The notes beneath the pieces were generated by a model, which saw nothing but the letters and a program-made list of their open reading frames with translations, was not told the origin of the DNA and made no database searches. Of a stretch of 64,000 bases of DNA, positions 52,886 through 62,377 are shown one piece after another. Numbering within the stretch: the stretch's first letter is position 1; each line of letters begins with the position of its first letter. The DNA lies in assembly GCF_018122735.1 (NCBI RefSeq), contig NZ_JAGRRD010000001.1, forward strand, positions 4,709,486 to 4,773,485. The letters run 5' to 3'. The position numbers and the translations under genes are program-made. This DNA comes from Azoarcus sp. L1K30. Its GTDB lineage: Bacteria; Pseudomonadota; Gammaproteobacteria; Burkholderiales; Rhodocyclaceae.

Positions 52886-54079
52886 TCAGGACGGGACCGA
52901 TATGTGTCGGAGGCGTAGGGGAATCGTCAGGAGCGCGAGCGCGGCAATGACCGCGGCGGCAACAAAGGTCCATGCCGCCCCTTGCGTCTCCCACAGCAGT
53001 CCGGCCAATACGCTGGCGAGCAGCATGGTGAGGCCGCTGACGAGGTTGAAGAGCCCGAAGGCGGTGCCGCGCAGGACGGCCGGCGCGCTGTCGGCCACCA
53101 TGCGCGCGAGCAGGCCCTGGGTCATGCCCATGTGCAGTCCCCACAGCGCGATGCCGGCTGCCAGCGCGAGCAGATGGGTGCTGCTGGCGAGCACGAGGTC
53201 GGCCGCGATCAGGACGATCAGGCCGAGCGCGAGCAGACGGGCGTGGTTGACGCGGTCGGAGAGTGTGCCGAAGGGATAGGCCGCGAGCGCATACACCACG
53301 TTCATGCCGACCAGCACCAGCGGGGTGAAGGCGACCGGCAGCCCGCCGTCGAGCACTCGCACGACGAGGAAGGCCTCGGAGAATCGGGCAAGGGTGAAGA
53401 GGGCACCAATGCCGACCACCCACCAGTAAGCGCGTGACAGTTGTCGAAGATTTTCGCGGCGCAGGGGCTGGCCTGCGCAAGATGGCGCCGGCCGGTCCGG
53501 TTCGCGCACGCCGACCACCAGTAGCGCTACCGCGAGGAAGGCCGGAAGGATGGCAACGGCGAAGACGGCGCGAAAGTCGTTCGCCCACAGCAGCATCAGC
53601 CCGATTGCCAGCAGTGGCCCTAGGAATGCACCGACGGTATCGAGCGACTGGCGCAGTCCGAAGGCTGCGCCGCGCACCTCGGGCGGCGCAATGTCCGCCA
53701 CCAGCGCATCGCGCGGGGCGCCGCGGATGCCTTTGCCGACGCGATCGATGAGTCGTGCGCCGAGCACCATGCCGGCACCGGTGGCGAGTGCGAACAGGGG
53801 TTTGGACAGTGCGCCGAGACCGTAGCCCATCACCGCCAGCGGCTTGCGCTTGCCCCAGTAATCGGAGAGCACGCCCGAGAACACCTTGACGATCAGCGCA
53901 GTCGCCTCGGCCGCGCCCTCGATCAGCCCGAGGGTGACCATGTTCGCGCCCAGCGTGGTGACGAGGAAAACCGGCAGCAGGCTATGGATCAGCTCTGACG
54001 AAACATCCATCAGCAGACTGACGAAACCGAGCATCCAGATGGCGCGGGGGAGGCGTGGGGGCGAGGCTGAGGAGATCAT
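52886..54079 (-). CDS. MFS transporter
   Basis: 397 residues, 12 helices. MFS signatures: GVLSDYWGKRKPLAVMGYGLG between helices 2 and 3, DRVGKGIRGAPRDALVADIA in the mid N-half and a second GTLSDRVNHARLLALG in the C-half. The DRxGKGxRxxPRDAL pattern is typical of a bacterial MFS group often found beside metal-resistance genes. The substrate is unknown. It follows the cus genes on the same strand, 82 bases after a small ORF. Confidence 0.88.
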   Translation of the reverse strand: MISSASPPRLPRAIWMLGFVSLLMDVSSELIHSLLPVFLVTTLGANMVTLGLIEGAAEATALIVKVFSGVLSDYWGKRKPLAVMGYGLGALSKPLFALATGAGMVLGARLIDRVGKGIRGAPRDALVADIAPPEVRGAAFGLRQSLDTVGAFLGPLLAIGLMLLWANDFRAVFAVAILPAFLAVALLVVGVREPDRPAPSCAGQPLRRENLRQLSRAYWWVVGIGALFTLARFSEAFLVVRVLDGGLPVAFTPLVLVGMNVVYALAAYPFGTLSDRVNHARLLALGLIVLIAADLVLASSTHLLALAAGIALWGLHMGMTQGLLARMVADSAPAVLRGTAFGLFNLVSGLTMLLASVLAGLLWETQGAAWTFVAAAVIAALALLTIPLRLRHISVPS

Positions 54080-54160
54080 CTGCCGAGCATAGCCCGGCGT
54101 TGGCTCCGACGGAACATACCCGCCACAAGCGTCACTCGGTACCGCCGATGACCGGGATGG

Positions 54161-54313
54161 CTACGTCTTCGGTGGTCGGTCCGCGGGGCGGCCGGCGCCC
54201 GGCGGCGGTGCCGAGCAGCAGGGCGACACCGGGGCCTCTCGGTGTGCTTTTTCGTTCTCGCGGCACCAAGCGCGAAAGGCCGCCCATGCCTGCCGCAACC
54301 GATTCTTGATCAC
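54161..54313 (-). CDS. Small Cys/Pro-rich protein downstream of cusA
   Basis: 50 residues from a GTG at 54313 with AAGGAG six bases upstream. The N-terminus is a basic amphipathic helix (IKNRLRQAWAAFRAWCRENE), then AHREAPVSPCCSAPPP and a Pro/Gly-rich tail. Paired cysteines and the position between cusA and the MFS gene suggest a metal-related role. An overlapping ATG frame (54132-54329) lacks a ribosome site and is less likely. Confidence 0.45.
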   Translation of the reverse strand: MIKNRLRQAWAAFRAWCRENEKAHREAPVSPCCSAPPPGAGRPADRPPKT

Positions 54314-54400
54314 GATGTGCTCCTTTCATGAGGGTCGATGAACGGTCTCTGTTTACCTTGAGTCCAGGCCCCCGATCCGGATCTGGTGCCGACCGGGAGA

Positions 54401-57400
54401 TCAGGTTTCAGTTGCGATCGGCGCGACCTCCTCGGCGATTCGGGGCGCGGCCGTGCCGCGTCGCAACTGCCACTGTTTGACCAGGGCGTACAGGGCGGGG
54501 ATCACCGCAAGGGTGAGCACGGTGGAGGAGATCATGCCACCCACCATCGGCGCGGCGATGCGGCTCATCACTTCGCTGCCGGTGCCGGTGCTCCACATGA
54601 TCGGCAGCAGGCCGGCCATGATCGCGACCACGGTCATCATCTTGGGACGCACCCGTTCCACCGCGCCTTCCATGATGGCGTGGTACAGATCCGCCACGGT
54701 CGGCTCGACGCCTTCGTGCGCGCGCTGGACGCGGATCTCCTTCCATGCCTGGTCGAGATAGATCAGCATCACCACCCCGGTCTCGGCGGCCACCCCGGCC
54801 AGCGCGATGAAGCCCACCGCCACCGCCACGCTCATATTGTAGCCCAGCCACCACATCAGCCAGATGCCGCCGACCAGGGCGAAGGGCACCGACAGCATCA
54901 CGATCAGGGTTTCGGTGAGGCGGCGGAAGTTGAGGTAGAGCAGCACGAAGATGATCGCCAGCGTCACCGGCACCACGACCGACAGCTTGGCCTTGGCGCG
55001 CTCCATGTACTCGAACTGCCCCGACCAGGTTGCGTAGTAGCCCGGTGGGAACGTCACTTTCTCGGCCACGGCCTTGCGTGCATCGGCAACATAGGAGCCG
55101 ACGTCGCGGTCGCGAATGTCGACGAACACGTAGGCGGCAAGCAGCGCGTTCTCGGTCTTGATGCCCGGCGGGCCGTTGCGCAGCTCGATGCTGGCAAGCT
55201 GGCCGAGCGGGATCATGCCGGACGCGCTGGGGATGAAGACCTCGTTGGCGATGCGCTGCGGATCGTCGCGCAGCGCCCGCGGGTAGCGCACGCTGACGTT
55301 GTAGCGCTCCAGCCCCTCGACCGCGGTGGTGACGCTCGCGCCGCCGAGCGCGGTGGCGATGACCTGCTGGAAGTCGCCGACGGTGATGCCATAGCGGGCG
55401 AGCTGCTCGCGCTTCGGGGTGATGTCGAGGTAGTAGCCGCCAGTGACGCGTTCGGCGTAGGCGCTGGAGGTGCCCGGAACGTCCTTCACCGCCTGCTCGA
55501 TCTCGCGCGCCACCTTCTCGATGACGGCCAGATCCTTGCCGAACACCTTCACCCCCACGGGTGTTCGGATGCCGGTAGAAAGCATGTCGATGCGGGCCTT
55601 GATCGGCATCGTCCATGAGTTGGCGAGACCGGGAAAGGTGAGCGCGGCGTCCATCTCCGCGATCAACTTGTCCACATTCATGCCTGCGCGCCATTCGTTC
55701 TCGGGCTTGAGGTTGATGACGGTTTCGAACATCTCCATCGGCGCAGGGTCGGTGGCGCTGTTAGCACGGCCGGCCTTGCCATAGACCGATTCGACCTCGG
55801 GAAAGGTCTTGATGATGCGGTTCGTGGTCTGCAGCAGGCGTGCGGCCTCGGTCACCGACATGCCGGGCAGCGAGGCCGGCATGTAGAACAGCGAACCCTC
55901 GTTCAGCGTCGGCATGAACTCCGAGCCGATCTGGCGTGCGGGGAAAATGGTGGCCGCCATGGCCACCACTGCCAGCACCAGGGTGAGGATCTTGTGCTGC
56001 ATGACCTGTTTGATGATGGGTCGGTAGGCCCAGATCAGGAAGCGATTCACCGGGTTCTTCTGCTCCGGCATGATGCGGCCACGGATGAAGAACATCATCA
56101 GTACCGGCACCAGCGTCACCGACAGCAGCGCGGCACCCGCCATGGCGAAGGTCTTGGTGAAGGCCAGCGGGCTGAACAGCCGCCCTTCCTGGCCTTCGAG
56201 CGTGAACACCGGCAGGAAAGAGACGGTGATGATCAGCAGCGAGAAGAACAAGGCCGGGCCGACCTCCTTGCAGGCCTTCACCATCACCGCCGCGCGTTCG
56301 TTCTGCGGCGCATCGGGCGGCAGGTGTTCGAGCCGCTTGTGTGCGTTCTCGATCATGACGATGGCGGCGTCGACCATGGCGCCGATGGCGATGGCGATGC
56401 CGCCCAGGCTCATGATGTTCGAGCCCATTCCCATGCTGTGCATGGCGATGAAGGCGATCAGGATGCCGATCGGCAGGGTGAGGATGGCCACCAGCGCACT
56501 GCGCACATGCATCAGGAAGATGATGCACACCGCGGCCACGATCAGGCTTTCCTCGAACAGCGTCCATTTCAGGTTGGCGATGGCGCGCTCGATCAGTCCG
56601 GAGCGGTCGTACACCGGCACGATATCGGTGCCTTCGGGCAGGCCGGGGCGCAATTCCTCGATCTTCTGTTTGATGTTGGCGATGACATCGAGCGCATTCT
56701 GGCCGAAGCGGGCCATGACGATGCCCGATACCACCTCGCCCTCGCCGTTGAGTTCGGTGATGCCTCGCCGGCTGGCGGGAACGATCTCGACACGGGCCAC
56801 ATCGCGCACCAGTACCGGTGTGCCGCCATCGCTCTTGAGCACCAGGCTTTCGATGTCGGCGACACCCTTCAGGTAGCCGAGACCGCGCACCATGAACTCC
56901 TTCTCCGCGAGCTCGATCACGCGCCCGCCGACATCGCGGTTCGATTCGCGAATCACCTGCGACACCCGGGCCAGCGCAATGCCATAGGTGGCGAGACGGT
57001 GCGGATCGACGGTGACCTGGTATTCCTTGACGAAGCCGCCGACGCTCGCCACCTCGGCCACGCCGCCTGCCTTGGTAAGCTGGTAGCGCACGTACCAGTC
57101 CTGCACGCTGCGCAGGTCGGCCAGCGACTGGTCCTTTCCGGTCAGCGCGTACTGGAACACCCAGCCCACGCCGGTGGCATCAGGGCCGATCTGTGGCGCC
57201 ACGCCTTGCGGCAGTTTGCCCTGCACCGAACTCAGGTATTCCAGCACCCGAGAGCGGGCCCAGTAAATGTCGGTGCCGTCGGCAAAGATCACGTAGACGT
57301 AGGACGCGCCGAACATGGAAAAACCGCGCACCACCTTGGCCTTGGGCACGGCGAGCATCGCGGTGGTAAGCGGGTAGGTGACCTGGTCCTCCACGACCTT

Positions 57401-57574
57401 CGGTGCCTGTCCGGCGTAGGGCGTGTACACGATGACCTGCACGTCGGAGAGATCTGGCAGGGCGTCGAGCGGCGTCTGCTTCACGGCATAGATACCGCCG
57501 CCGACGACGGCCAGCGTCGCCAGGATGACGAGAAAAACGTTGCGTACCGACCAGTCGATCAGGCGGTCGAGCAT
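54401..57574 (-). CDS. cusA: Copper/silver RND efflux pump CusA
   Basis: 1057 residues, 12 helices and two large periplasmic loops (heavy-metal efflux RND). Identity as the Cu(I)/Ag(I) branch rests on methionine-rich sites: YMPASLPGMSVTEAARLL, DPAPMEMFETVINLKPENEW and SWTMPIKARIDMLSTGIRTP, where CusA uses a three-Met site. The proton relay region GGIAIAIGAMVDAAIVMIEN is intact. It takes Cu(I) or Ag(I) from the periplasm or cytoplasm and drives it out through CusBC. It starts one base after the cusB stop. Confidence 0.95.
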   Translation of the reverse strand: MLDRLIDWSVRNVFLVILATLAVVGGGIYAVKQTPLDALPDLSDVQVIVYTPYAGQAPKVVEDQVTYPLTTAMLAVPKAKVVRGFSMFGASYVYVIFADGTDIYWARSRVLEYLSSVQGKLPQGVAPQIGPDATGVGWVFQYALTGKDQSLADLRSVQDWYVRYQLTKAGGVAEVASVGGFVKEYQVTVDPHRLATYGIALARVSQVIRESNRDVGGRVIELAEKEFMVRGLGYLKGVADIESLVLKSDGGTPVLVRDVARVEIVPASRRGITELNGEGEVVSGIVMARFGQNALDVIANIKQKIEELRPGLPEGTDIVPVYDRSGLIERAIANLKWTLFEESLIVAAVCIIFLMHVRSALVAILTLPIGILIAFIAMHSMGMGSNIMSLGGIAIAIGAMVDAAIVMIENAHKRLEHLPPDAPQNERAAVMVKACKEVGPALFFSLLIITVSFLPVFTLEGQEGRLFSPLAFTKTFAMAGAALLSVTLVPVLMMFFIRGRIMPEQKNPVNRFLIWAYRPIIKQVMQHKILTLVLAVVAMAATIFPARQIGSEFMPTLNEGSLFYMPASLPGMSVTEAARLLQTTNRIIKTFPEVESVYGKAGRANSATDPAPMEMFETVINLKPENEWRAGMNVDKLIAEMDAALTFPGLANSWTMPIKARIDMLSTGIRTPVGVKVFGKDLAVIEKVAREIEQAVKDVPGTSSAYAERVTGGYYLDITPKREQLARYGITVGDFQQVIATALGGASVTTAVEGLERYNVSVRYPRALRDDPQRIANEVFIPSASGMIPLGQLASIELRNGPPGIKTENALLAAYVFVDIRDRDVGSYVADARKAVAEKVTFPPGYYATWSGQFEYMERAKAKLSVVVPVTLAIIFVLLYLNFRRLTETLIVMLSVPFALVGGIWLMWWLGYNMSVAVAVGFIALAGVAAETGVVMLIYLDQAWKEIRVQRAHEGVEPTVADLYHAIMEGAVERVRPKMMTVVAIMAGLLPIMWSTGTGSEVMSRIAAPMVGGMISSTVLTLAVIPALYALVKQWQLRRGTAAPRIAEEVAPIATET

Positions 57575-57575
57575 C

Positions 57576-59111
57576 TCAGTGCTCCTTGCGGGCCGAGGTG
57601 CCAGCCTTGTCGAAGCGGGTGATCACGAATTCACCGTTGCCGCGGTCTTCGAACTCGAACGTCACCGGTTCGCCGGGCAGCAGGCCCTTTGCGGTTTCGG
57701 GCGAGGCAAGGCCGAAGTCCATCGTCATCGCCGGCCACTGCAGCGCGGGAATCGGCTCGTGGTTCATCGACACCGTATTCGATGCGGCGTCGACCGCATC
57801 GATGGAGCCGGTGGCGTGATAGACCGGGAAGCTGGCTGCCGCCGTATCGGCGGCGGTGAAGGTCGACAGCGCCGCCTTGAGGTTGCTTTCCGCATCGATC
57901 AGGAAGTTGGCGGCCACTACCACTTCGTCGCCGGCTTCGAGTCCGTCACGGATTTCCACCGCATCCGCGCCGCGCAGGCCGAGCGTCACCGGCTGAGGCT
58001 TGTACTTGCCTTCGCCGAGCACGAGCAGTACCACCTGGCGCTCGCCACTGTCGATCACCGCCGAGGCGGGGACGGTCAGGCGGGGAGCAGCGCTGCCGGT
58101 GGCGACTTCGACATGGGCGAACATGCCGGGTCGCAGCAGGCCGTCTCGATTGTCCAGGGCCAGCCTGACCGGGGTCGTTCGGGTGGCCGCGTTGAGGGTC
58201 GGGTAGATGTAATCGATCTTCGCGTCGAAACGCCGATCGGGAAAGGCGTCGACGATCAGCCGTGCCGTTTCGCCGAGCTTGATGCGGCCGAGATCCTGTT
58301 CGTAGATGTCGGCCATGGCCCACACCGAGGACAGGTCGGCGATACGGAAGATCGTCGTTCCGGGCGCGAAGCGCATGCCTTCGACGGCCTTCTTTTCCAC
58401 CACCACCCCGTTTGCGGGCGAAACAAAGGTGGTCGATGCCGACCGTGCTGTGCCGGCGCCGGCCATATTCCAGTTGCGCAGGCGTTCGCGGGCGGCGTCT
58501 ACCAGGCGCTGTGCGCCTTCGCGCGCGGCAGGATCGGCAGTGGAGGCGGCCGCCGCGAGTGTCTCGGCGATGCGCAGTTCTTTCTGCGCGGACAGGAGCT
58601 CGGGGCTATACACCGAGAACAGCGCCTGCCCCTTCCTGACTGGGTCGCCGGTCGCGTTGACGTACAGGCGCTCGATCCAGCCTTCGAAGCGCGGCGCGAC
58701 TTCGTGCGTCCTGCGCTCATCGATATCGATCCTGCCCACGGCGCGCACGGCCGCGTCGAGCGTACGCATGTCGGCGCGAGCGGTCTTCACACCGAGGGTC
58801 TGCACGCGCGCCGGGCTGACCTTGACCACGCCCGCGTCGCCGGGTTCGTCGTCCTCGTAGACGGCGATGTAGTCCATCCCCATCGAGTCCTTCTTCGGCA
58901 CTGGCGAGGTGTCGGGCAGGCCCATCGGATTGCGGTAATAGAGCAGCTTGCGTGCGGGCTTGGCGCTGTCCGACGCTGCGTCCGGTGGCACCGCATCGGC
59001 GGACGGGGCGGGCGCGGCTGCCATCGGTCGCTGCGTGCCTGTCCAGTAGCCGAGGCCCAGGGCGGCGGCAACGGCAATGGCGCCCACGGCGAGGTTGGGG
59101 TTTCGGGTCAC
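57576..59111 (-). CDS. cusB: CusB adaptor with heavy-metal-binding and fused CusF-like domains
   Basis: 511 residues. The N-terminal membrane anchor is followed by a heavy-metal-binding motif (YYRNPMGLPDTSPVPKKDSM, about 58-78), then lipoyl, hairpin and barrel domains (RFEGWIERLYVNATGDPVRK, SPANGVVVEKKAVEGM). From about residue 431 a complete CusF-like domain is appended with ligand set H451, W459, M462 and M464 (LQWPAMTMDF), the same spacing as CusF H36/W44/M47/M49. The adaptor therefore carries its own Cu(I) chaperone. It overlaps cusC by ATGA. Confidence 0.94.
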   Translation of the reverse strand: MTRNPNLAVGAIAVAAALGLGYWTGTQRPMAAAPAPSADAVPPDAASDSAKPARKLLYYRNPMGLPDTSPVPKKDSMGMDYIAVYEDDEPGDAGVVKVSPARVQTLGVKTARADMRTLDAAVRAVGRIDIDERRTHEVAPRFEGWIERLYVNATGDPVRKGQALFSVYSPELLSAQKELRIAETLAAAASTADPAAREGAQRLVDAARERLRNWNMAGAGTARSASTTFVSPANGVVVEKKAVEGMRFAPGTTIFRIADLSSVWAMADIYEQDLGRIKLGETARLIVDAFPDRRFDAKIDYIYPTLNAATRTTPVRLALDNRDGLLRPGMFAHVEVATGSAAPRLTVPASAVIDSGERQVVLLVLGEGKYKPQPVTLGLRGADAVEIRDGLEAGDEVVVAANFLIDAESNLKAALSTFTAADTAAASFPVYHATGSIDAVDAASNTVSMNHEPIPALQWPAMTMDFGLASPETAKGLLPGEPVTFEFEDRGNGEFVITRFDKAGTSARKEH

Positions 59112-60427
59112 AACGGCGCTCCTGTGAGGAATTCGAGTTCGGCCAGGCGGATGGCGGTGTTTGCCTCGGCGTCGAGCAACGCCAGACGGGTGCGCAGAAT
59201 CTGGCGCTCGGCTTCGATCAGGGTATTGAAATTGACGCGCCCGCTTTCGTAGCCCGAGCGGGCGGCATCACGGCTTGCCACGACTTGTGGCAGCAGGCTT
59301 GCGCGCAGCAGTGAGGCCTTGTCACGACTGGCTTCGAAGGCGGCAAGGGCCTCGCCGAGGCGTCCGTTCAATCGTGCTTCAGCCGCGCTGACGCGAGCCT
59401 GAGCTGCGTCCAGACGGCGTTCGGCTTCGCGCTCCTGGGCGCGTCGCGAAGACTGTTGCAGCGGGATGGTGATCTCGATCATCAGGTCCCAGTTGTTCGC
59501 ACCGTTGAGCGGGCGGTTGTTGGTGAGGCCGACGGCCATGTCCGGATAGCGGTTCAGCCAGGTGAGGTCGCGATTCTTCTGTGCAGCTGTCACGCCCAGG
59601 CGTTCGCGCGAGAGTTCGGGTGACCGGGCGTTGATCCGCTCGAGCAGGTCCGTGCGCGATAGTGCGGTGGGTGGTGGGGGAAGTCCCGCCGGTTCGGCGA
59701 GCGCGGCATCCGCATCACGCGCCAGCAAGGTGTTGAGGCGGGCAGCGGCATCGCGGCGACGTTGTTCGGCTTCGATCAGATCGAGCTTGAGCGAGGTGAT
59801 CTCGCCTTGCGCACGGACGGCGTCCTGTTGCGGCACCAGTCCGACGCTGTAGCGGGTCAGAACCAGCTTCTCCAGCGCGGCGATCAGGTCGCGGGTTTCA
59901 CCCAGGATGCGTGTCTGGCCTCGTGCGAGAAAGTAGCGCGCGAAGGCGATCTTGATGCCGTTCTCGATCTCGAGCGCGGCACCGTCACTCATCGTTTCTG
60001 CCTGCTCTGCCTGTGTCCGGGCGAGTTCGCCACGCAAGTCGCGCTTGCCCCAGAACGGCACGGGCTGGATCACCCGATAGCGGGTGGTGCCGACCTGGCC
60101 GGGTAGCAGCGAGGCGTCGCGGCCAGGTGTCATGGCGTTGGTGAAGTCCATGAGCTCGAGCTGGAAGCGGGGGTCGGGGAGGGCGGCGGCGGGTTCGATG
60201 CGTTCATGTGCGGCTTCGGCTTCGAGACGGCGGACGCGCAAGTCCGGATTGTGTTCGCGGGCGTAGTCGAGCAGCCCGTCTATCGTCGTACCAAGGGGTG
60301 TCTGCGACGTGGCCTGGGCGTGCGCGGGTGCGAGTCCGTACGCACAGAGCGAGAGCACGAGCAGCGCGGCTGCGCGAAGCGGCTGCGTGGGGCGGAAAAG
60401 GGGGGGCGTCATCGGGCGTGTCCGCAA
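59108..60427 (-). CDS. cusC: Outer-membrane efflux channel CusC/TolC-like
   Basis: 439 residues with signal peptide (AALLVLSLCAYGLAPAHA). Two repeats of long coiled-coil helices and barrel strands typical of TolC/OEP proteins (LLDYAREHNPDLRVRRLEAE, RYSVGLVPQQDAVRAQGEIT, SGYESGRVNFNTLIEAERQI). It forms the outer-membrane exit duct of the Cus pump. The exact start is uncertain: ATG 60427 or 60412. It lies 75 bases after cusF. Confidence 0.92.
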   Translation of the reverse strand: MRTRPMTPPLFRPTQPLRAAALLVLSLCAYGLAPAHAQATSQTPLGTTIDGLLDYAREHNPDLRVRRLEAEAAHERIEPAAALPDPRFQLELMDFTNAMTPGRDASLLPGQVGTTRYRVIQPVPFWGKRDLRGELARTQAEQAETMSDGAALEIENGIKIAFARYFLARGQTRILGETRDLIAALEKLVLTRYSVGLVPQQDAVRAQGEITSLKLDLIEAEQRRRDAAARLNTLLARDADAALAEPAGLPPPPTALSRTDLLERINARSPELSRERLGVTAAQKNRDLTWLNRYPDMAVGLTNNRPLNGANNWDLMIEITIPLQQSSRRAQEREAERRLDAAQARVSAAEARLNGRLGEALAAFEASRDKASLLRASLLPQVVASRDAARSGYESGRVNFNTLIEAERQILRTRLALLDAEANTAIRLAELEFLTGAPL

Positions 60428-60501
60428 TCCGGCGTGGCGGGAAAACCGCGCCCGGGCAAACCAGGCACGGTACGGCGAAGCGACGTGCTTAGGCGGCTTG
60501 C

Positions 60502-60861
60502 TTAATTTGCAGCGTCGAGCCGGGTGACGACAAACATGCCGTCGACACGGTCGGCGAGGAAGCGAATCCTGTCGCCCGGCTTGACCTTGTCCAGCATCGC
60601 CGGGTCGCCGGCACGGAAGGCCATGGTCATCGGTGGCATGCCCAGGTTTTCGAGCGGGCCGTGGCTGATGGTGATTTTGCCGCCGGCCTTGTCGACTTTC
60701 TTGACCGTGCCTTCGGAGAGCATCGCTTGGGCCCCGGCCGCGTGCATCTGCGCGCCCTGGTTCATGGCCGCGCCATGGTTCATATCATGTTCGCCGGCTG
60801 CATGGGCGGCATTGAAGAGGGTCAGACTGGCGACGGAGACGGCGGCGAGAAGTGTTTTCAC
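60502..60861 (-). CDS. cusF: Periplasmic CusF-like copper chaperone with Trp-to-Met change
   Basis: 119 residues from a GTG at 60861, chosen because GAAGGGA lies just before it and the signal peptide (TLLAAVSVASLTLFNAAHA) begins there; an ATG at 60876 adds five residues. A Met/His-rich linker (EHDMNHGAAMNQGAQMHAAG) precedes the CusF barrel. Numbered from the ATG, ligands H72, M83 and M85 are present, but the position of the cation-pi Trp (W44 in E. coli) is M80 in LGMPPMTMAF. It hands Cu(I)/Ag(I) to CusB. Confidence 0.88.
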   Translation of the reverse strand: MKTLLAAVSVASLTLFNAAHAAGEHDMNHGAAMNQGAQMHAAGAQAMLSEGTVKKVDKAGGKITISHGPLENLGMPPMTMAFRAGDPAMLDKVKPGDRIRFLADRVDGMFVVTRLDAAN

Positions 60862-60968
60862 AGGGTGTCCCTTCATGTAAATGGATCGATGGATGTTGAG
60901 GCAGATTCGGTTTGGCGGAATTCGGGAGAATTCTAGAGACCGGCGGTATACAGGGTCCTGTCTTCCGG

Positions 60969-60984
60969 ATTACATCTATGTCAT
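60969..60984 (-). promoter_or_regulatory. CusR/CopR-type box before cusF
   Basis: ATTACATCTATGTCAT matches 14 of 16 bases of the site at 61616-61631 and lies about 108-123 bases before the cusF start. One arm is imperfect. Confidence 0.55.
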
Positions 60985-61012
60985 TCGGGGAGACGCCCGG
61001 TACTGCCAGAAA

Positions 61013-61519
61013 TCAGCCGGGTGCAACGACGATCGTGCCGATCATGCCGGCTTCGAAGTGCCCCGGTATGAGGCAGGCGAAGCTGAAGGTGCCCGGCCGG
61101 TTGAAAGTCCACACCATCTGGCCTCTTTCGCCAGGGGCGACGTGGGCCATCCAGGCGTCTGCGTGTTCCATGCCTGGAAATTTCTTCATCAGCTCGGCGT
61201 GTTCGGCGAGCGCGTCGCGCGTACCGATCACCATTTCGTGCAGGACCGCACCCGAGTTCCGATAATCGAAGCGGATGGTCTCACCGAGGCGTACTTCGAT
61301 ACGGTCGGGCGTGAAGCGCATCCGATCGCTCATTGCGATCGGGACGGTACGGCTGATCTTTCCGGGGTCACCCGCGATCCCCCAGGCCTGCTGGTCGGGT
61401 GCGGGGGGCGAAACCCTGGTGTCCTGATGTGTGACCGTTCCGTGCGCGGACGCTGAACGGGTGGCGGCAAGCAAACTTGCGGCAAGGCTGGAGACAATCA
61501 TTCGGCGTCGGCTGATCAT
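61013..61519 (-). CDS. Exported cupredoxin
   Basis: 168 residues. The signal begins MISRRRMIVSSLAASLL, an SRRRMI pattern compatible with the twin-arginine pathway. The cupredoxin copper site is complete: H94 in AVLHEMVIG, then C149, H154 and M159 in FSFACLIPGHFEAGM. It probably buffers or oxidises periplasmic copper. The longer in-frame extension upstream is unsupported. It leads the cus gene set, divergent from cusRS. Confidence 0.88.
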   Translation of the reverse strand: MISRRRMIVSSLAASLLAATRSASAHGTVTHQDTRVSPPAPDQQAWGIAGDPGKISRTVPIAMSDRMRFTPDRIEVRLGETIRFDYRNSGAVLHEMVIGTRDALAEHAELMKKFPGMEHADAWMAHVAPGERGQMVWTFNRPGTFSFACLIPGHFEAGMIGTIVVAPG

Positions 61520-61595
61520 GCGTTTTTCCGTGTGGCGGTTACGCGCGGCATAAGGTGCTTGCCGAGGATGGTCGCAATGTTGCCTTTTCGAGGTC

Positions 61596-61631
61596 GTCAG
61601 CGAGCTGACGCGAGCATTACATCTTTGTAAT
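61596..61631. promoter_or_regulatory. CusR/CopR box and second palindrome in the cus divergent region
   Basis: ATTACATCTTTGTAAT (61616-61631) has perfect 6-bp arms and fits the ATTAC-type box bound by CopR/CusR regulators. A second palindrome GTCAGC-GA-GCTGAC lies at 61596-61609. Both are between the cupredoxin and cusR starts. Confidence 0.65.
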
Positions 61632-61696
61632 CCGGGTGCTTCGGCCTGCCCTTGCGGGCACAATACGAAGCCATGTCAGTGAGCGGTCTACCCAGC

Positions 61697-62377
61697 GTGA
61701 AGATATTGATTGTCGAAGACGAGCCCAAGACCGGCGACTACCTGCGCCAGGGCCTGGTCGAGGCCGGATTCGTGGTCGACCTGGCGCGCGATGGCCTCGA
61801 TGGCCTGCATCTGGCGCTCAGCGGTGATTACGACCTCGTCGTCCTCGACGTCATGCTGCCCTCGCTGGATGGCTGGGGCGTGCTGAAATCGGTGCGCAGG
61901 AGCGGGCAGCACATGCCGGTGCTGTTTCTCACCGCGCGCGATCAGGTCGAAGACCGGGTGCGTGGGCTGGAGCTGGGCGCAGACGATTACCTGGTCAAAC
62001 CCTTTGCCTTCTCCGAACTGCTCGCCCGGGTGCGCACGTTGTTGCGGCGAGGCAAGGCAAAGGAGCCGGAGGTGCTGCGCGTGGCCGACCTCGAACTCGA
62101 TCTGCTGCGGCGGCGGGTGACGCGCGCCGGTGCGCGCATCGATCTCACCGCCAAGGAGTTCCTGCTCCTCGAACTGTTGCTGCGCCGCCAGGGTGAGGTG
62201 CTGCCGCGCTCGCTGATTGCCTCGCAGGTGTGGGACATGAATTTCGACAGCGACACCAACGTCATCGAAGTGGCCGTGCGCCGCTTGCGCGCCAAAGTGG
62301 ACGAGCCCTTCGAGCAACGCCTGATCCGCACCGTGCGTGGCATGGGCTACGTGCTCGAGGCGCCGGAGCAGATGTGA
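61697..62377 (+). CDS. cusR: Copper-responsive OmpR-type regulator CusR
   Basis: 226 residues from the GTG at 61697 (VKILIVEDE), which matches the length and D51 position of Escherichia coli CusR; ATG 61673 would add eight residues. Receiver [14 protein letters not shown] and [19 protein letters not shown], then a winged helix-turn-helix with [20 protein letters not shown], almost identical to CusR. It activates the divergent cus genes when phosphorylated. Confidence 0.93.
   Translation: MKILIVEDEPKTGDYLRQGLVEAGFVVDLARDGLDGLHLALSGDYDLVVLDVMLPSLDGWGVLKSVRRSGQHMPVLFLTARDQVEDRVRGLELGADDYLVKPFAFSELLARVRTLLRRGKAKEPEVLRVADLELDLLRRRVTRAGARIDLTAKEFLLLELLLRRQGEVLPRSLIASQVWDMNFDSDTNVIEVAVRRLRAKVDEPFEQRLIRTVRGMGYVLEAPEQM

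Noticed and set aside
57525-59252. A 575-codon plus-strand frame over cusB
   Set aside because: Antisense to CusB, which has metal-binding, lipoyl and CusF-like domains; the antisense translation has no recognisable domain.
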